From Mucidula mucida (Eukaryota; Basidiomycota; Agaricomycetes; Agaricales; Physalacriaceae), in NCBI GenBank assembly GCA_015501055.1, contig JADNYV010000937.1, positions 1 to 12,354 on the forward strand: DNA of 12,354 nt. The letters are read 5' to 3'. Positions 1-8,677 of the stretch are shown one piece after another. Position 1 is the first letter of the stretch, and every line of letters begins with the position of its first letter. The translations under genes and the position numbers were made by a program. The notes beneath the pieces were generated by a model, which did not search any database, was not told where the DNA came from, and worked only from the letters and a program-made list of their open reading frames with translations.

Positions 1-9
1 ACCGTGAAT

Positions 10-1509
10 CTACGTGGCAGGGAACGGATCGTCACCAAGAACCTGCCGCATCCCAAAATCCGCATGGTGAGATCGGTTTCCGCTAAAGTTGTCAAAACTA
101 GAAAGAGCGTCAATCAATTTCATTCTCACAGGATACTAGAACCGGCAGCTTACAACAATCGATAAGGCCCGGCGTCTGCGCCGTCATCCTCGCCGCATCA
201 TGTCCAACGCCAGCGTAGTAACAACCGTGTCTCCAGAGTTTGGCGGAAACTTGTCTCATGAAGTTGTAAAAGCGCTCTCCACGGTCGTCTGGTATGATAA
301 GTATTCAGCACAGTCATCATATGTGGAGAAGCAATCATAGTACCCTTCCGTGTATGGCCCACATTTTCCTTCGGAATAGTCGCCATGGTCGTTCAGCCCT
401 CGCCATAGGCAACGTTACGAGCGTATCGAGCTTTCACGCGCTGCGCCTGAAATGCGCACGAGGCTGCCTGTAATCGACAGTGTAGTTGCCAACACCTGTG
501 CTCCATTCGTCGCCAGTCGTGCAGCCGCGGCCTTGCTGTGGACGCCGGTCATTGTTGAACTGTGATACTTAGCTCGAAGGCAAAGGCATTGGTAAGATAT
601 CATCATCATCCAAACGACGAACTGGGATTGCCACTCCAATACACAACCGGTGCTAAGAAGTTTAGATGATAACGTTTTGTAACAGGGACTCGCGTACTCC
701 TCAGTGGGAGTACTTTTCAACTGGCGTAGGTAGCACATCTGAGCACCATGCTATGCCTGCGAGACGATTTGTTCATGTTCGGATACTCTAGGATATCGTC
801 AAAGTACTGCAAGATTGATGGCGTCGAAGGAGATTTTCTGTGTTGCGGGTAAATGTTCGTGTTCTTCGTACAACCAGTACCTGCGAAATATAAATGTGAG
901 GCTCTAACGGAGACGAACAAGAAGCGTACCTTGCCATGCAAGTACGGACGTGTTCTACGGGTCTATGAGATGCCGATTCTATTTTTCAGTTGAGAGGGTA
1001 TCATACCGACACCCCATTGCGAGTAGGATAACCGCGACCAGCATCGGCCTGATTGGTGAAACATGGCGCCATTAGGGCAACATTATTTTCGTTGACAGCA
1101 GGGTCGACGGCGGTGGCGGCCTTCAAGGCTATGAAAGCGCATAAGTATCGTAGACAGATGTTTACATGCAGCAGACATACCATCGTAAAGGTTGGTGAAG
1201 TAGTTATTTGAATCGCGGTTAGCTCCATGCAGGATGATCACTGCTCGTTGAACCTGGGGACAATCAGCTCTTGAGCCAGGAGACTGACTGCCCATTCACC
1301 CTTGTTTTATTTTGACGAGCGCCACCAGGAAACGAGAAATGGTTGATGAGCGTAGTCCGTCGCCCAGAGCTGTCGAATACGTTGAAGAACGCCTTCTCAG
1401 CCCCAACTGCCGAAGGAAGGCTGTTTGGAATGGTCTCTCCTGCATATTGTTGTCCGAGGACTGTCGCCACGAAAAGTACGGTCACGAAGACAAAGGACAG
1501 AGGATTCAT
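10..1509 (-). pseudogene. secreted fungal alpha/beta-hydrolase, full length in outline but multiply frameshifted
   Basis: The start at 1509 gives a signal peptide (about residues 1-19, ending VLG-QQ), then EKAFFNVFDSSG, then after an intron VQRAVIILHGANRD, the hydrolase strand and oxyanion region seen in a family of secreted fungal alpha/beta-hydrolases. Exons I can place are 1509-1300, 1253-1181, 1128-1007, 954-930 and from 880 on, with later introns at 343-289 and 153-98; all introns are 46-56 nt with GT...AG. Further landmarks are QYFDDILEYPNMN (about 812-770), a broken nucleophile elbow expected to read GHSMGAQ (about 765-735), SGNPSS (about 630), ERFYNFM and GHDAARM (about 275-195, carrying the expected catalytic His), and a C-terminus DNFSGNRSHHADFG...DDPFPAT with stop at 12-10. 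Frame changes are needed near 849, 814, 765-745 (several), 617, 398, 280 and 215, and probably at the last junction. Substrate unknown. Family assignment is fairly secure; whether the breaks are decay or consensus errors is not. Confidence 0.75.
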
Positions 1510-3411
1510 CTTCCTGTCCCAGAAATCCTCTTGGCAGAGAAAATATTAAGGCAAACGTCGGACTTGCAAAAAAAAGCTTTGTTGAACGTGAGGGTCCAAT
1601 CACCGATGTGTAGCATGGCTCGACAGTTGATGTACAGAACGTTCCGGTGTTAAAGCCGATGTCGAGTAATGCGCTTGATTGAATGAGGGCATAAGGAGGG
1701 TTATCAAGACGATATACAGAATAGGTGCTTACTGCATGGAGACCCGGGAGAAAGGTGGTTATGTTGTCGTAGAGCTGAGAGGAGGCAAGTCAGGATAACA
1801 ACTCCCACAGGTGGCTAGTCACCTCAGCGCCAATGTGTACAGACGAGAGATTGGTTGATCAGATATGACAGGACTTCCAGGAGATCGGTCGGATGCACAA
1901 GCGGGATGATTCGTGGCATGATGCATCATGTCGCGCAAGTCGACGGTTTGACAAACCCCGGACAGAACATTGAGTGATTATCTGGTCCTGGGGTCGCGTG
2001 GGTAGCAGAGAAGCACTCGAATAAGTAGCATGTAGACCAACACAGGGCATTCTAACGTGAGTCCATTGCGTATTTGTCAGGAGACAGGCCGAATTCGTTC
2101 TCTAATGTTGTACGAGAAGACGAAACACTGATCAAACGGTCCTTACTTTCGTAAACGATACGCATGTCCGCGTCAATGCGAGGGGTGAAAGAAGGCAAGC
2201 AAGGCAATTCAGACTGAGCGTCAGGAGCGACATCAATCCAGTTCAAAAAGCATGTCGTGAGGATAACGTGAGATAAATTATTCGTAGACGAGTCGAGGGC
2301 TATGATTAAAGAATTCAGTCCTGAATTGTTGGTGGTTGAGCAGCAAAGCGATCGGCGGAGTTTCAAACAGCCTTGATCGTTGACAGCCACTTTCGTTCGA
2401 CCTATGTATGGCCAGCTTATTAGCCCATGAATGAGGCCGTCTGTATGGAATATTCTGTTGGTTTCGAAAACAGAAGCGTGTGGCATCAATGATACTTATT
2501 CAGGTCACGTAGGCACGATTAACGTTCCTGTTGCTGATCCCATCCCGCCACGGGGCATCTTACAAGGAATCAAAATAATGGACCTGTGGATGAACTAGGC
2601 CATATTCATGCCCCGACTCGACTCGCTCATGTGTAATTTTATCCTGAGATATGCCATGCTTGCGGATTACTGGGAGAGTCTGGGACGATTGCGTTACACT
2701 ATCCAGATTCTAAATGAATACTCTCAATCCTTCACATTCTAGGGTCAGCCTTTGAGACTCAACGTCGGTGTTGCACGCCCGGCTGCACTCCTGTAAAACT
2801 GTCTAGAACGTTTCTACAACAGAATTCAACTTAATATTGAACTGGAAACGCTCCGAGTGCTTTTTATAGAAACTGGAAGCTCAAAATCGTCGGACATGAC
2901 ACAACACAGCTCTTTTGGGAGGATGATAGTTCTCGATGTGTAAGGCGGTCTTTTATCTTGTCTTCCCAAGCACTGTGCTGAGCAGTAACTATCATAGATT
3001 CCTGCTGACGCTGCGTTGAAGTCTAGTTCGCGTTTTCATGCACAATTCCCAATCTTACCGACAAATGCCGCTTCCGTTACACGTTTGGGTCACTATCGCT
3101 GTCCGGCGAAGGTGGAATACGATTAGAGGCGGCGGAAATGCGGCAGTGGGTAACCTTCCATTACCAACAAAATGCGCGAAGGCTATGAGCCAAGGGCATC
3201 CAAGAGTAATGGTGATGTACTCAATCTCGCCGTCAGAGGAGACTAAGGCGATGAATCGCTCCAAAGGCTTGCTCCAGAAGGCGGAGAAGAATTGAGTTGT
3301 TCGACTTTTGGATTGCTAAGAACGCCACTCCGGCATTTGACCGAGCATACTAGCACTACTTAAGCGTGAAAAGATGTTCCCTTGGATACTCATCCTCTTC
3401 TCTTAACAGAC
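1510..3411. other. 1.9 kb intergenic stretch, no recognisable gene
   Basis: I see no conserved domain, tRNA, terminal repeat or tandem array here on either strand. The longest open frame (2052-2486, minus) is listed separately at low confidence. The stretch separates the hydrolase relic (minus) from the PEBP-like gene (plus), so it should contain both promoters. It could also hold remnants of a gene too decayed to read. Confidence 0.5.
2052..2486 (-). CDS. unrecognised open frame, 144 codons
   Basis: The first ATG in this frame is at 2486 and the frame stays open to a stop at 2054-2052. The product has no signal peptide, membrane segment or motif that I recognise. An open frame of this length is expected about once by chance in 12 kb over six frames. 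No neighbouring exon joins it convincingly. It may be spurious or a fragment of a decayed gene. Confidence 0.15.
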   Translation of the reverse strand: MPHASVFETNRIFHTDGLIHGLISWPYIGRTKVAVNDQGCLKLRRSLCCSTTNNSGLNSLIIALDSSTNNLSHVILTTCFLNWIDVAPDAQSELPCLPSFTPRIDADMRIVYESKDRLISVSSSRTTLENEFGLSPDKYAMDSR

Positions 3412-4234
3412 ATGTATTCTGCAATACTCAGCGGCGCTTTTCTGTCCTTGACGGTGACAGTGACTTTGGGCGGTGGCAAATCCGCTTCCGCACAGTCATA
3501 AAGCTCTGTGGAAAGTCAAGCATGCGTTTGAACAATCTGGCGTATGTTGCGATTTCCTTCTCGTCATATCATCTTCCTCACTTACAAGCTGCGTAGATCC
3601 CGGAATCGCTGAACATCAACTTCGATCCCTCTTATCTCCTAGAGGTATCCTTCCCTCAGGCAAGCGGCCCATCTGTTGGGTTCCATGTAGGCGAACAAGT
3701 TCCTATCAACTGTGAGCTCCTCCACGTTATTTCGTGTAGTACTAGTCATCGAATGTATTCTTCAGCGACTGGCACTACTCCCACCTTCTCGCTTAGTGGC
3801 AATCACTTGGGCGAGGGCCCTTTCGTTGTTACGAGCGTCGATCCTGACGCACCGACGCCGCAGGACCCGTTTCTGGCATCTGTGCGTCACTTCCTTGGCG
3901 GCAACTTCACGCCTGAGGAAAAGGATTGCGACGACGTTCGTTTGGTGAACTCGACTTCTGCTGTCTCCGAATGGCTCCAGCCCGCCCCTCCGGCTGGTTC
4001 AGACCCCCATCGGTGTGTATAACTGTGGGATCTATCTATATTCTTCCGGCTTATCAATTATATGGGCGTAGATACGTCTTTTTGGTATTCAACCAAACGG
4101 GCGGCTTCGATGGTCAGACCCTAGTCAACGCGTCGACTTCGATTTTGAATTTTAACCTTTCTTCGTTCGCCGAGGCGGTTGGGCTAGGCGATCCTATTGC
4201 AGGGACATACATGCTTGTTGGACCGAATGTGTAA
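3412..4234 (+). CDS. secreted phosphatidylethanolamine-binding-protein-like (PEBP/YbhB type) protein, one apparent frameshift
   Basis: Exons 3412-3541, 3597-3711, 3766-4012 and 4072-4234 are joined by three introns of 54-59 nt with GT...AG borders. The product (about 217 residues) starts with a signal peptide MYSAILSGAFLSL...SASA-Q, then SLNINFDPSYLLEVSFPQ, the ligand-pocket motif DPDAP (about residues 107-111), a second pocket motif GSDPHR (about 159-164, with the arginine codon split by intron 3), FLVFNQ and a C-terminal GTYMLVGPNV. This is the fungal secreted PEBP family, whose natural ligand is not known; phospholipid or small anion binding is the family expectation. In exon 1 the signal-peptide frame ends at TAA (3499-3501), while the downstream frame KALWKVKHAFEQSG is shifted by one, so one extra base (or two missing) lies near 3490-3505. 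An upstream ATG at 3374 runs into a stop and was not used. Confidence 0.8.
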
Positions 4235-4783
4235 TTTCAGGGTGTAATAGACGACTCACGCCTTCGAAATGGATATGTCCTTAACAGTCGTCAATAGATA
4301 CATGGAGTTCACTGTCCGACGGTGAATCCATAATTGCTCCATGCGACTTGCGGGGACTCCGAAATGTACATCTGGAAGGCGCTCTGAAAGGCGCAGTGCT
4401 GGGCTTTCGCAAGGCAAACGCCGTGTTCCATAAGTAAGAATGCATGCTACCGCATCAACTTGTCAGCGCAGCTGTTCTAGATCGCTCATTGGAACGGATT
4501 GGGTTGTTATGCATCCACCGTGTCCCCACTACAGGTTGACCTATGTCTCGGTTCCCAATCATAGATGCTCTATGTTACTATATGAACCAATTGCACCCAT
4601 ATTCTTCGAAGATGTTCAGGGCAACCGCATCCCGTCTTGGTTTCCTTAAAGCTAGGCAGTCTTGCCATGGTTGGGGATGTTTCTTTTTGAAACGCTTGAC
4701 ATGAAGGAGTCAGACATGCGAAGGTAGCTCATCGGAAGAGCAAGAAACATGACGTCACAGCATCTCACTTGTAGTCTACCACC
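4235..4783. other. intergenic region upstream of the dehydrogenase
   Basis: This stretch holds the 3' flank of the PEBP-like gene and the promoter of the dehydrogenase. A 69-codon plus-strand frame at 4440-4649 has no recognisable content. The only distinct element I see is the TGACGTCA octamer near the right end. Confidence 0.4.
4750..4757. promoter_or_regulatory. palindromic CRE-type octamer TGACGTCA
   Basis: A perfect TGACGTCA lies 26 bases before the dehydrogenase ATG at 4784. This is the consensus for bZIP factors of the ATF/CREB class. A random octamer is expected about once per 65 kb, so its place in this promoter is suggestive only. It may fall in the 5' untranslated region, since the transcription start is unknown. 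Confidence 0.4.
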
Positions 4784-5891
4784 ATGTCTCTCCGACCTCT
4801 CTTCATCGTCGCAGGTGTCGGCAACGCGACTGGAACTGGCGCCGCCGCTGCGTACGCCGCTGAACATCGCTCCCTCCCTTCCGCTAACTCTTCACAGGCG
4901 CCTCTTCGCCAAGTCCGGATACTCGATCGCGTTGGTATCGCGTTCCCGAGGTGGAACCGGACACTCCCACCACCACCGACACTCTCGCGAGCGAAATAAC
5001 TCTCTCTGGCGGCCAAGTACACATGCGAAAAGCACTACTGTCTCTAAGCATCGTTGACTTTCCATGATATAGGCCGCGGGCTTCACTATCCCATCTTACA
5101 CACCCGCCTCGCTCGCGTCGGCATTCGACACCATCGCGTCTGTATACCCCCCAACCCAATACGCGCTGCGCGCCGCACTGTGGAACGCCGGCCACCCGTA
5201 TGGAAGGCCTTCCTCGATACCACCGAAGCCGATTTGGAAGAAAGCATGAACACTAATGTGCACGCAGCCTTTGCATTCGCACGTCATGCGATACTCGGAA
5301 TGCGCGGCAACGCGTCGGACGCTGAGACCGGTAAGGGAACCCTCATTTTCACCGGCGCCACGGCCAGTCTTCGCCGGCAACACGCACACCAGCGCGTTTA
5401 GCGCCGCGAAGAGTGGCGTGCGTGCGCTCAGCCAGAGCCTGGCCAAGGAATTTGGACCGAAAGAGGACATTCATGTAAGGCCGCTGCTCGATGGGTAAAG
5501 ATAGGTGGCTGTCAACGCTCGTTGACAGGTTGCTCATGCAATCATTGACGGGCGTGCGTCTCTTTGGCTATTATTATTCTTGTGCGGCACCAGTGCTCAT
5601 CTTCTCGTCTCCCAGGGATTATGACGGGAAGCGCACTCGAACAGAGCGGAGGGAAAATGAACGGGCTTCGTCCCGAGAGTATCGCACAAGTAAGGCCCTC
5701 CCCCGCGTCTCACGGTTTCTATTTATACAGCGCTGACGGGAACGTAACTTAGGCGTATCTGAATCTGGCGCAACAAGAAAAGAGTGCGTGGACATGGGAG
5801 CTAGACCGTGAGTGTTCGCCCGTAATGACTTCATGGCATGGTAATAACTCTTTCGGACTTGGCAGTGAGAGCCGCATCGGAGCAGTGGTAA
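4784..5891 (+). CDS. short-chain dehydrogenase/reductase (SDR), seven exons, three apparent frameshifts
   Basis: Exons are 4784-4851, 4898-5016, 5073-5475, 5529-5553, 5616-5689, 5753-5807 and 5866-5891, with six introns of 46-63 nt and intact GT...AG. The start ATG follows TACCACC. The N-terminus LFIVAGVGNATGTGAAAARL is a glycine-rich Rossmann NAD(P)-binding loop; later come ALWNAG (the NAG-type strand), LIFTGATASLRG (catalytic-serine strand), AFSAAKSGVRALSQSLAKEFGP, VAHAIIDG and a C-terminus ELDLRAASEQW. The usual YxxxK catalytic motif reads FxxxK. Frame must change near 4943-4948 (one base missing in TTCCC), near 5197-5199 (one missing) and near 5373-5376 (one extra). With these three changes the exon total is 771 nt, exactly 256 codons plus stop. 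No in-frame nonsense substitution is seen, so a consensus error or recent loss is more likely than old decay. Substrate cannot be predicted. Confidence 0.8.
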
Positions 5892-6942
5892 TCCGGCGTA
5901 TCTTTCCCGTACGGGTTGCCGTAAATGTCAAAGAGCTTTCAATGGAGTGGCTCAGTGCAATGTCAATCGACGTTTTGATCGTTTCCTGTTCATCGGAAAC
6001 GGACCCAATTAGGATTTGGGAAGGGGGGGCGTTGTATAAATACCAGTCCAGTGAGTGAGTGAGCAGCTTTCCCTCTCCCCGCTGAAACCCTTGGTCGGTG
6101 CCCAATCAACCGGTATCATTCGCTTTCGCTTGCCAAGGGCTGCCTTACACTAATTCTAGCCTACAGGCTACTACGCTCAGCATCAATTACTCGGCTCGGA
6201 GCACTCCTTCTAGAACTCGGCCATGCTTTGAGAGATAACGACAGCCTTGCCGAGAACGGGGCCAACAGCGTATCCGCCGACTGACAACAATTGTTCTCGC
6301 GACACTTGGACGACGCTCTCTTCTTCAACAAGTGCTTCGATATCAACGATCGGGCACGGTCGTTTTATGGACCTACAAAAGCCCACATTCTTATTGAAAC
6401 CTCCCAAGTTACGCGACCCATCCACTCTTGATAGGCAACAACAGATAAGGACAGAAACAATGATGAAGAGGTATGTGATGAGTGCGAATAAATCATGAAA
6501 ATAAGTCAAAACCAAGCCTTAGATACGATGAACAGAACGTTTAAAAGTACATATAAGTAGACGGTGGAGGGTTAGATACAGAACAATGTACGTGGGAGAG
6601 AGGCGCGGTGATCTGACGGGACGCTGAGCCAGGGTAAGTGAATATGGGGATAGAATGTGGCGCACAATCGACAGGGTCCCCAATAAGGTTGATATCGGAT
6701 CATCTATAGCATGATTTGCCGAATCTAATTAAGACGTAGAAGTTAGCGGCGCGTAGATTTCCATGCTGAAATAAACATACGTTGCTCGTTACAATGGAGC
6801 TGAGATTTGCGAATCAGCGGAGGACGAAGTGAGGTCCGCGGTTGATGTGATTGCAGTTCGCAGATGATGATAAGAGCATTGCATGGACAATAAATTCCAA
6901 CCAAGGAGTATATATGGAAAGATAGAAAAAAAAGGGAATTCG
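5892..6942. other. convergent 3' flanks of the dehydrogenase and G-alpha genes
   Basis: This interval lies between the stop codons of two convergently transcribed genes, so both 3' untranslated regions and terminators should be here. A TATAAATA run at 6035-6042 has no gene downstream that I can support. The one coding-like piece, on the minus strand at 6210-6380, is listed separately. I see no RNA gene or repeat. Confidence 0.4.
6210..6380 (-). other. short coding-like stretch, possible terminal exon or relic
   Basis: The minus-strand frame ending at the TAG at 6212-6210 is open for about 100 codons upstream, but only the last 55 or so look protein-like: IVDIEALVEEESVVQVSREQ, followed by a Gly/Val-rich end finishing QSMAEF. 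Codon choice there resembles that of the genuine genes in the window. There is no upstream ATG in this frame, and the part before 6380 is hydrophobic and of low quality. A TTTTGTAG acceptor-like site precedes this piece. I cannot join it to any upstream exon and do not recognise the family. It could be a relic, or a short gene overlapping the G-alpha 3' flank. Confidence 0.25.
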
Positions 6943-8677
6943 TTAGATCAATGCCGCCGTTAAAAGATCCGACCGTAGAATCATGCTAAAATGAGGGAAG
7001 AACAAGAACAAGAAAAGGCGCACCAGCGCAGGAGGAGGAAAAGGGTTTAATGAGCACACGTTTGACTCGGAAGGGGAATGGTGGGAATGCAGGGAAGCGG
7101 ACGGGAGATGTACATGGTACACGCGGGGGGTGGGAGCCGGAGAACAAAAAAAAGTCGCAAAATGGAAAAAGATCACTCACTCTAGAAAAGGAACCGTAAG
7201 CATGAGGACGCGCTGGGTGGGGCAAAACGTACCTTCAACAGCAGCCATTACAACCCTTAACATCGCGGTATCGGTGGCGGTGGTTATACTGGCTCACGTT
7301 AACCAAAAATGCCTAAACGCCGGTCAACACGTACTGTATATAGATCTCACGCTCTTTTAGCCGCCCCGCCCGGGTGGCAAGTTTGGCAAAGCGTCGTTTA
7401 AAGTAATCGCGTCCTGCACGTACGTCGCCGGCCTCACCGTCAAAGTCCTAGCGATGGGATCAGTCAACTCGTTTGTTCATCAACGACGAGGAACATACTG
7501 GGAAGAAGTTCTTGATATCAGAATTGGGGATCTTCCGTTCAAAAAGATCATTCTTGTTCAGAAACAATATCTGCCGTCAACGTTCGTGAGCTCCTGAAGA
7601 TGGACAAAACCTAGACACGAACGATCGACGTCTGTTTAAACCACTGGGAGTGACATATAGAGTCCCATATTGTCATCGCATCTTGCATTTGATTCTAAGC
7701 ACCATAATGAATTCATTGGCACAGTTCCTGAGAGAATACATACCGCATCCTTGTCTTCCACGAGACACTGATCGTACCCTGACAAACTGACGAGGAACAA
7801 AATACTGGTCACGTCCTGGAAGCAATGTATCCACTTGCGGCGCTCAGATTTCTGTCCGCCGACATCGACCATGAGCATTTCGTGATCGCGCAGCGTGAAT
7901 GTAGTTTCGGTGATACCAATTGTGCGCGCGCGACACTGGATGATGTCCTGCTCTATCGGCTGGTACTGCGGATCGAACAGGCGGTCGAGTGCCGAGTAAA
8001 AGTAGAGCAGACTAGGCGAAGATCAGACGAGGTTAACTGAGAGAAAGAGATGGCGGCGCACTTTTCTGGCAGGGCAGCTTCGTTTCCGCGAGCGTAAGCC
8101 TTCTGAACGTTCGGGTCCTCCCAGAGAGATTTGAGTGGCTGATGAAACTCTTTTGGGAACGGCTCGCCGTCGCGCAGATCCTCAGCGCCCTCAACCATCG
8201 CGACATAGGCAACATTCTCCTCCAACACCTGTAGGTCCATGTCCTCCATTGCGTCAAGCAGATACTTGAGTCCGCGTGTCACATTCTCAAACGTCAGCTG
8301 CCTGTACGACTCGATTTCTTGCGGCGAAAAGGGAACTCGGTGGATGAGGCGCATTTGCTGAGTTAGGAGATAAGTGTCGATTGCGCCATGAATCAAGATG
8401 CCGGTCTACCTTGAGCACCGTCGACTTTCCAGAGTCACCAGAACCAAGTAACAGCACCTAGGTAGAGCCTGAGCCAATTGCACGACAAGACTTGAGAGGC
8501 GCACGGACCTTGACTTGGTTCGCCAATCTCGCCTTGGCCTACATGGCTGTCAGCACCGTCAACAACGACGACAAGGACACTGCTCACCTCCTTGAGCTCC
8601 TTCTCTGCCTGTTTGTGGAGATGCTTGTCATGCTCGGTGACCTCGACCCCGCCCCCAGAAGATATGCATGCGCCCAT
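6943..8677 (-). CDS. heterotrimeric G-protein alpha subunit, 362 residues, eleven exons including a 1-nt exon
   Basis: Exons (minus strand) are 8677-8588, 8538-8509, 8457-8410, 8357-8062, 8011-7744, 7694-7623, 7570-7499, 7447-7335, 7288-7233, 7181 and 6985-6943. They total 1089 nt with no frameshift, giving 362 residues, the usual G-alpha size. MGACISS carries Gly2 and Cys4 for myristoylation and palmitoylation. The P-loop GSGDSGKST is at 45-53, switch I CRARTIGITETTF at 181-193 with the catalytic Arg182, DVGGQ at 204-208 (Gln208 activates water), NKND at 273-276 and TTATDT at 332-337 for guanine contact. The C-terminal helix ends SDLLTAALI, without the cysteine at -4 used by pertussis toxin. 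The protein acts at the plasma membrane as the GTP switch between a seven-helix receptor and effectors such as adenylate cyclase. Introns are 46-52 nt except the last (195 nt). It is transcribed in the same direction as the desaturase upstream. Which fungal G-alpha subclass this is I cannot say. Confidence 0.93.
7181..7181 (-). other. predicted single-nucleotide exon in the G-alpha gene
   Basis: Exon 9 ends with the first base (G) of a codon at 7233. A 51-nt intron (7232-7182) runs from GTACGT to CTTTTCTAG, one base A follows at 7181, and then GTGAGT opens a 195-nt intron (7180-6986) ending CATTTTAG. Exon 11 starts with C at 6985 and continues ATG ATT CTA CGG. Joining G, A and C gives GAC, Asp349. 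This restores the frame and matches the aspartate in the equivalent place of animal Gi alpha (AVTD-VIIKNNL versus AVED-MILRSDL). Without this base the frame reads GCA TGA and stops. Confidence 0.75.

Noticed and set aside
3055..3295. open frames on both strands near 3.0-3.3 kb
   Set aside because: Overlapping, short, without motif or partner exon; consistent with chance.
4884..5195. 103-codon minus-strand open frame
   Set aside because: Antisense to dehydrogenase exons 2 and 3; explained by the GC-rich codons of the real gene.
5096..5470. 124-codon minus-strand open frame
   Set aside because: Antisense to dehydrogenase exon 3, whose plus-strand frames carry the SDR motifs.
6035..6042. TATAAATA on the plus strand as a promoter
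   Set aside because: No plus-strand gene follows before the convergent G-alpha gene; most likely chance or part of a 3' flank.
7001..7040. AAGAACAAGAACAAG-type repeat
   Set aside because: This is the polypyrimidine tract (on the minus strand) before the 3' splice site of the last G-alpha intron, not an independent repeat element.
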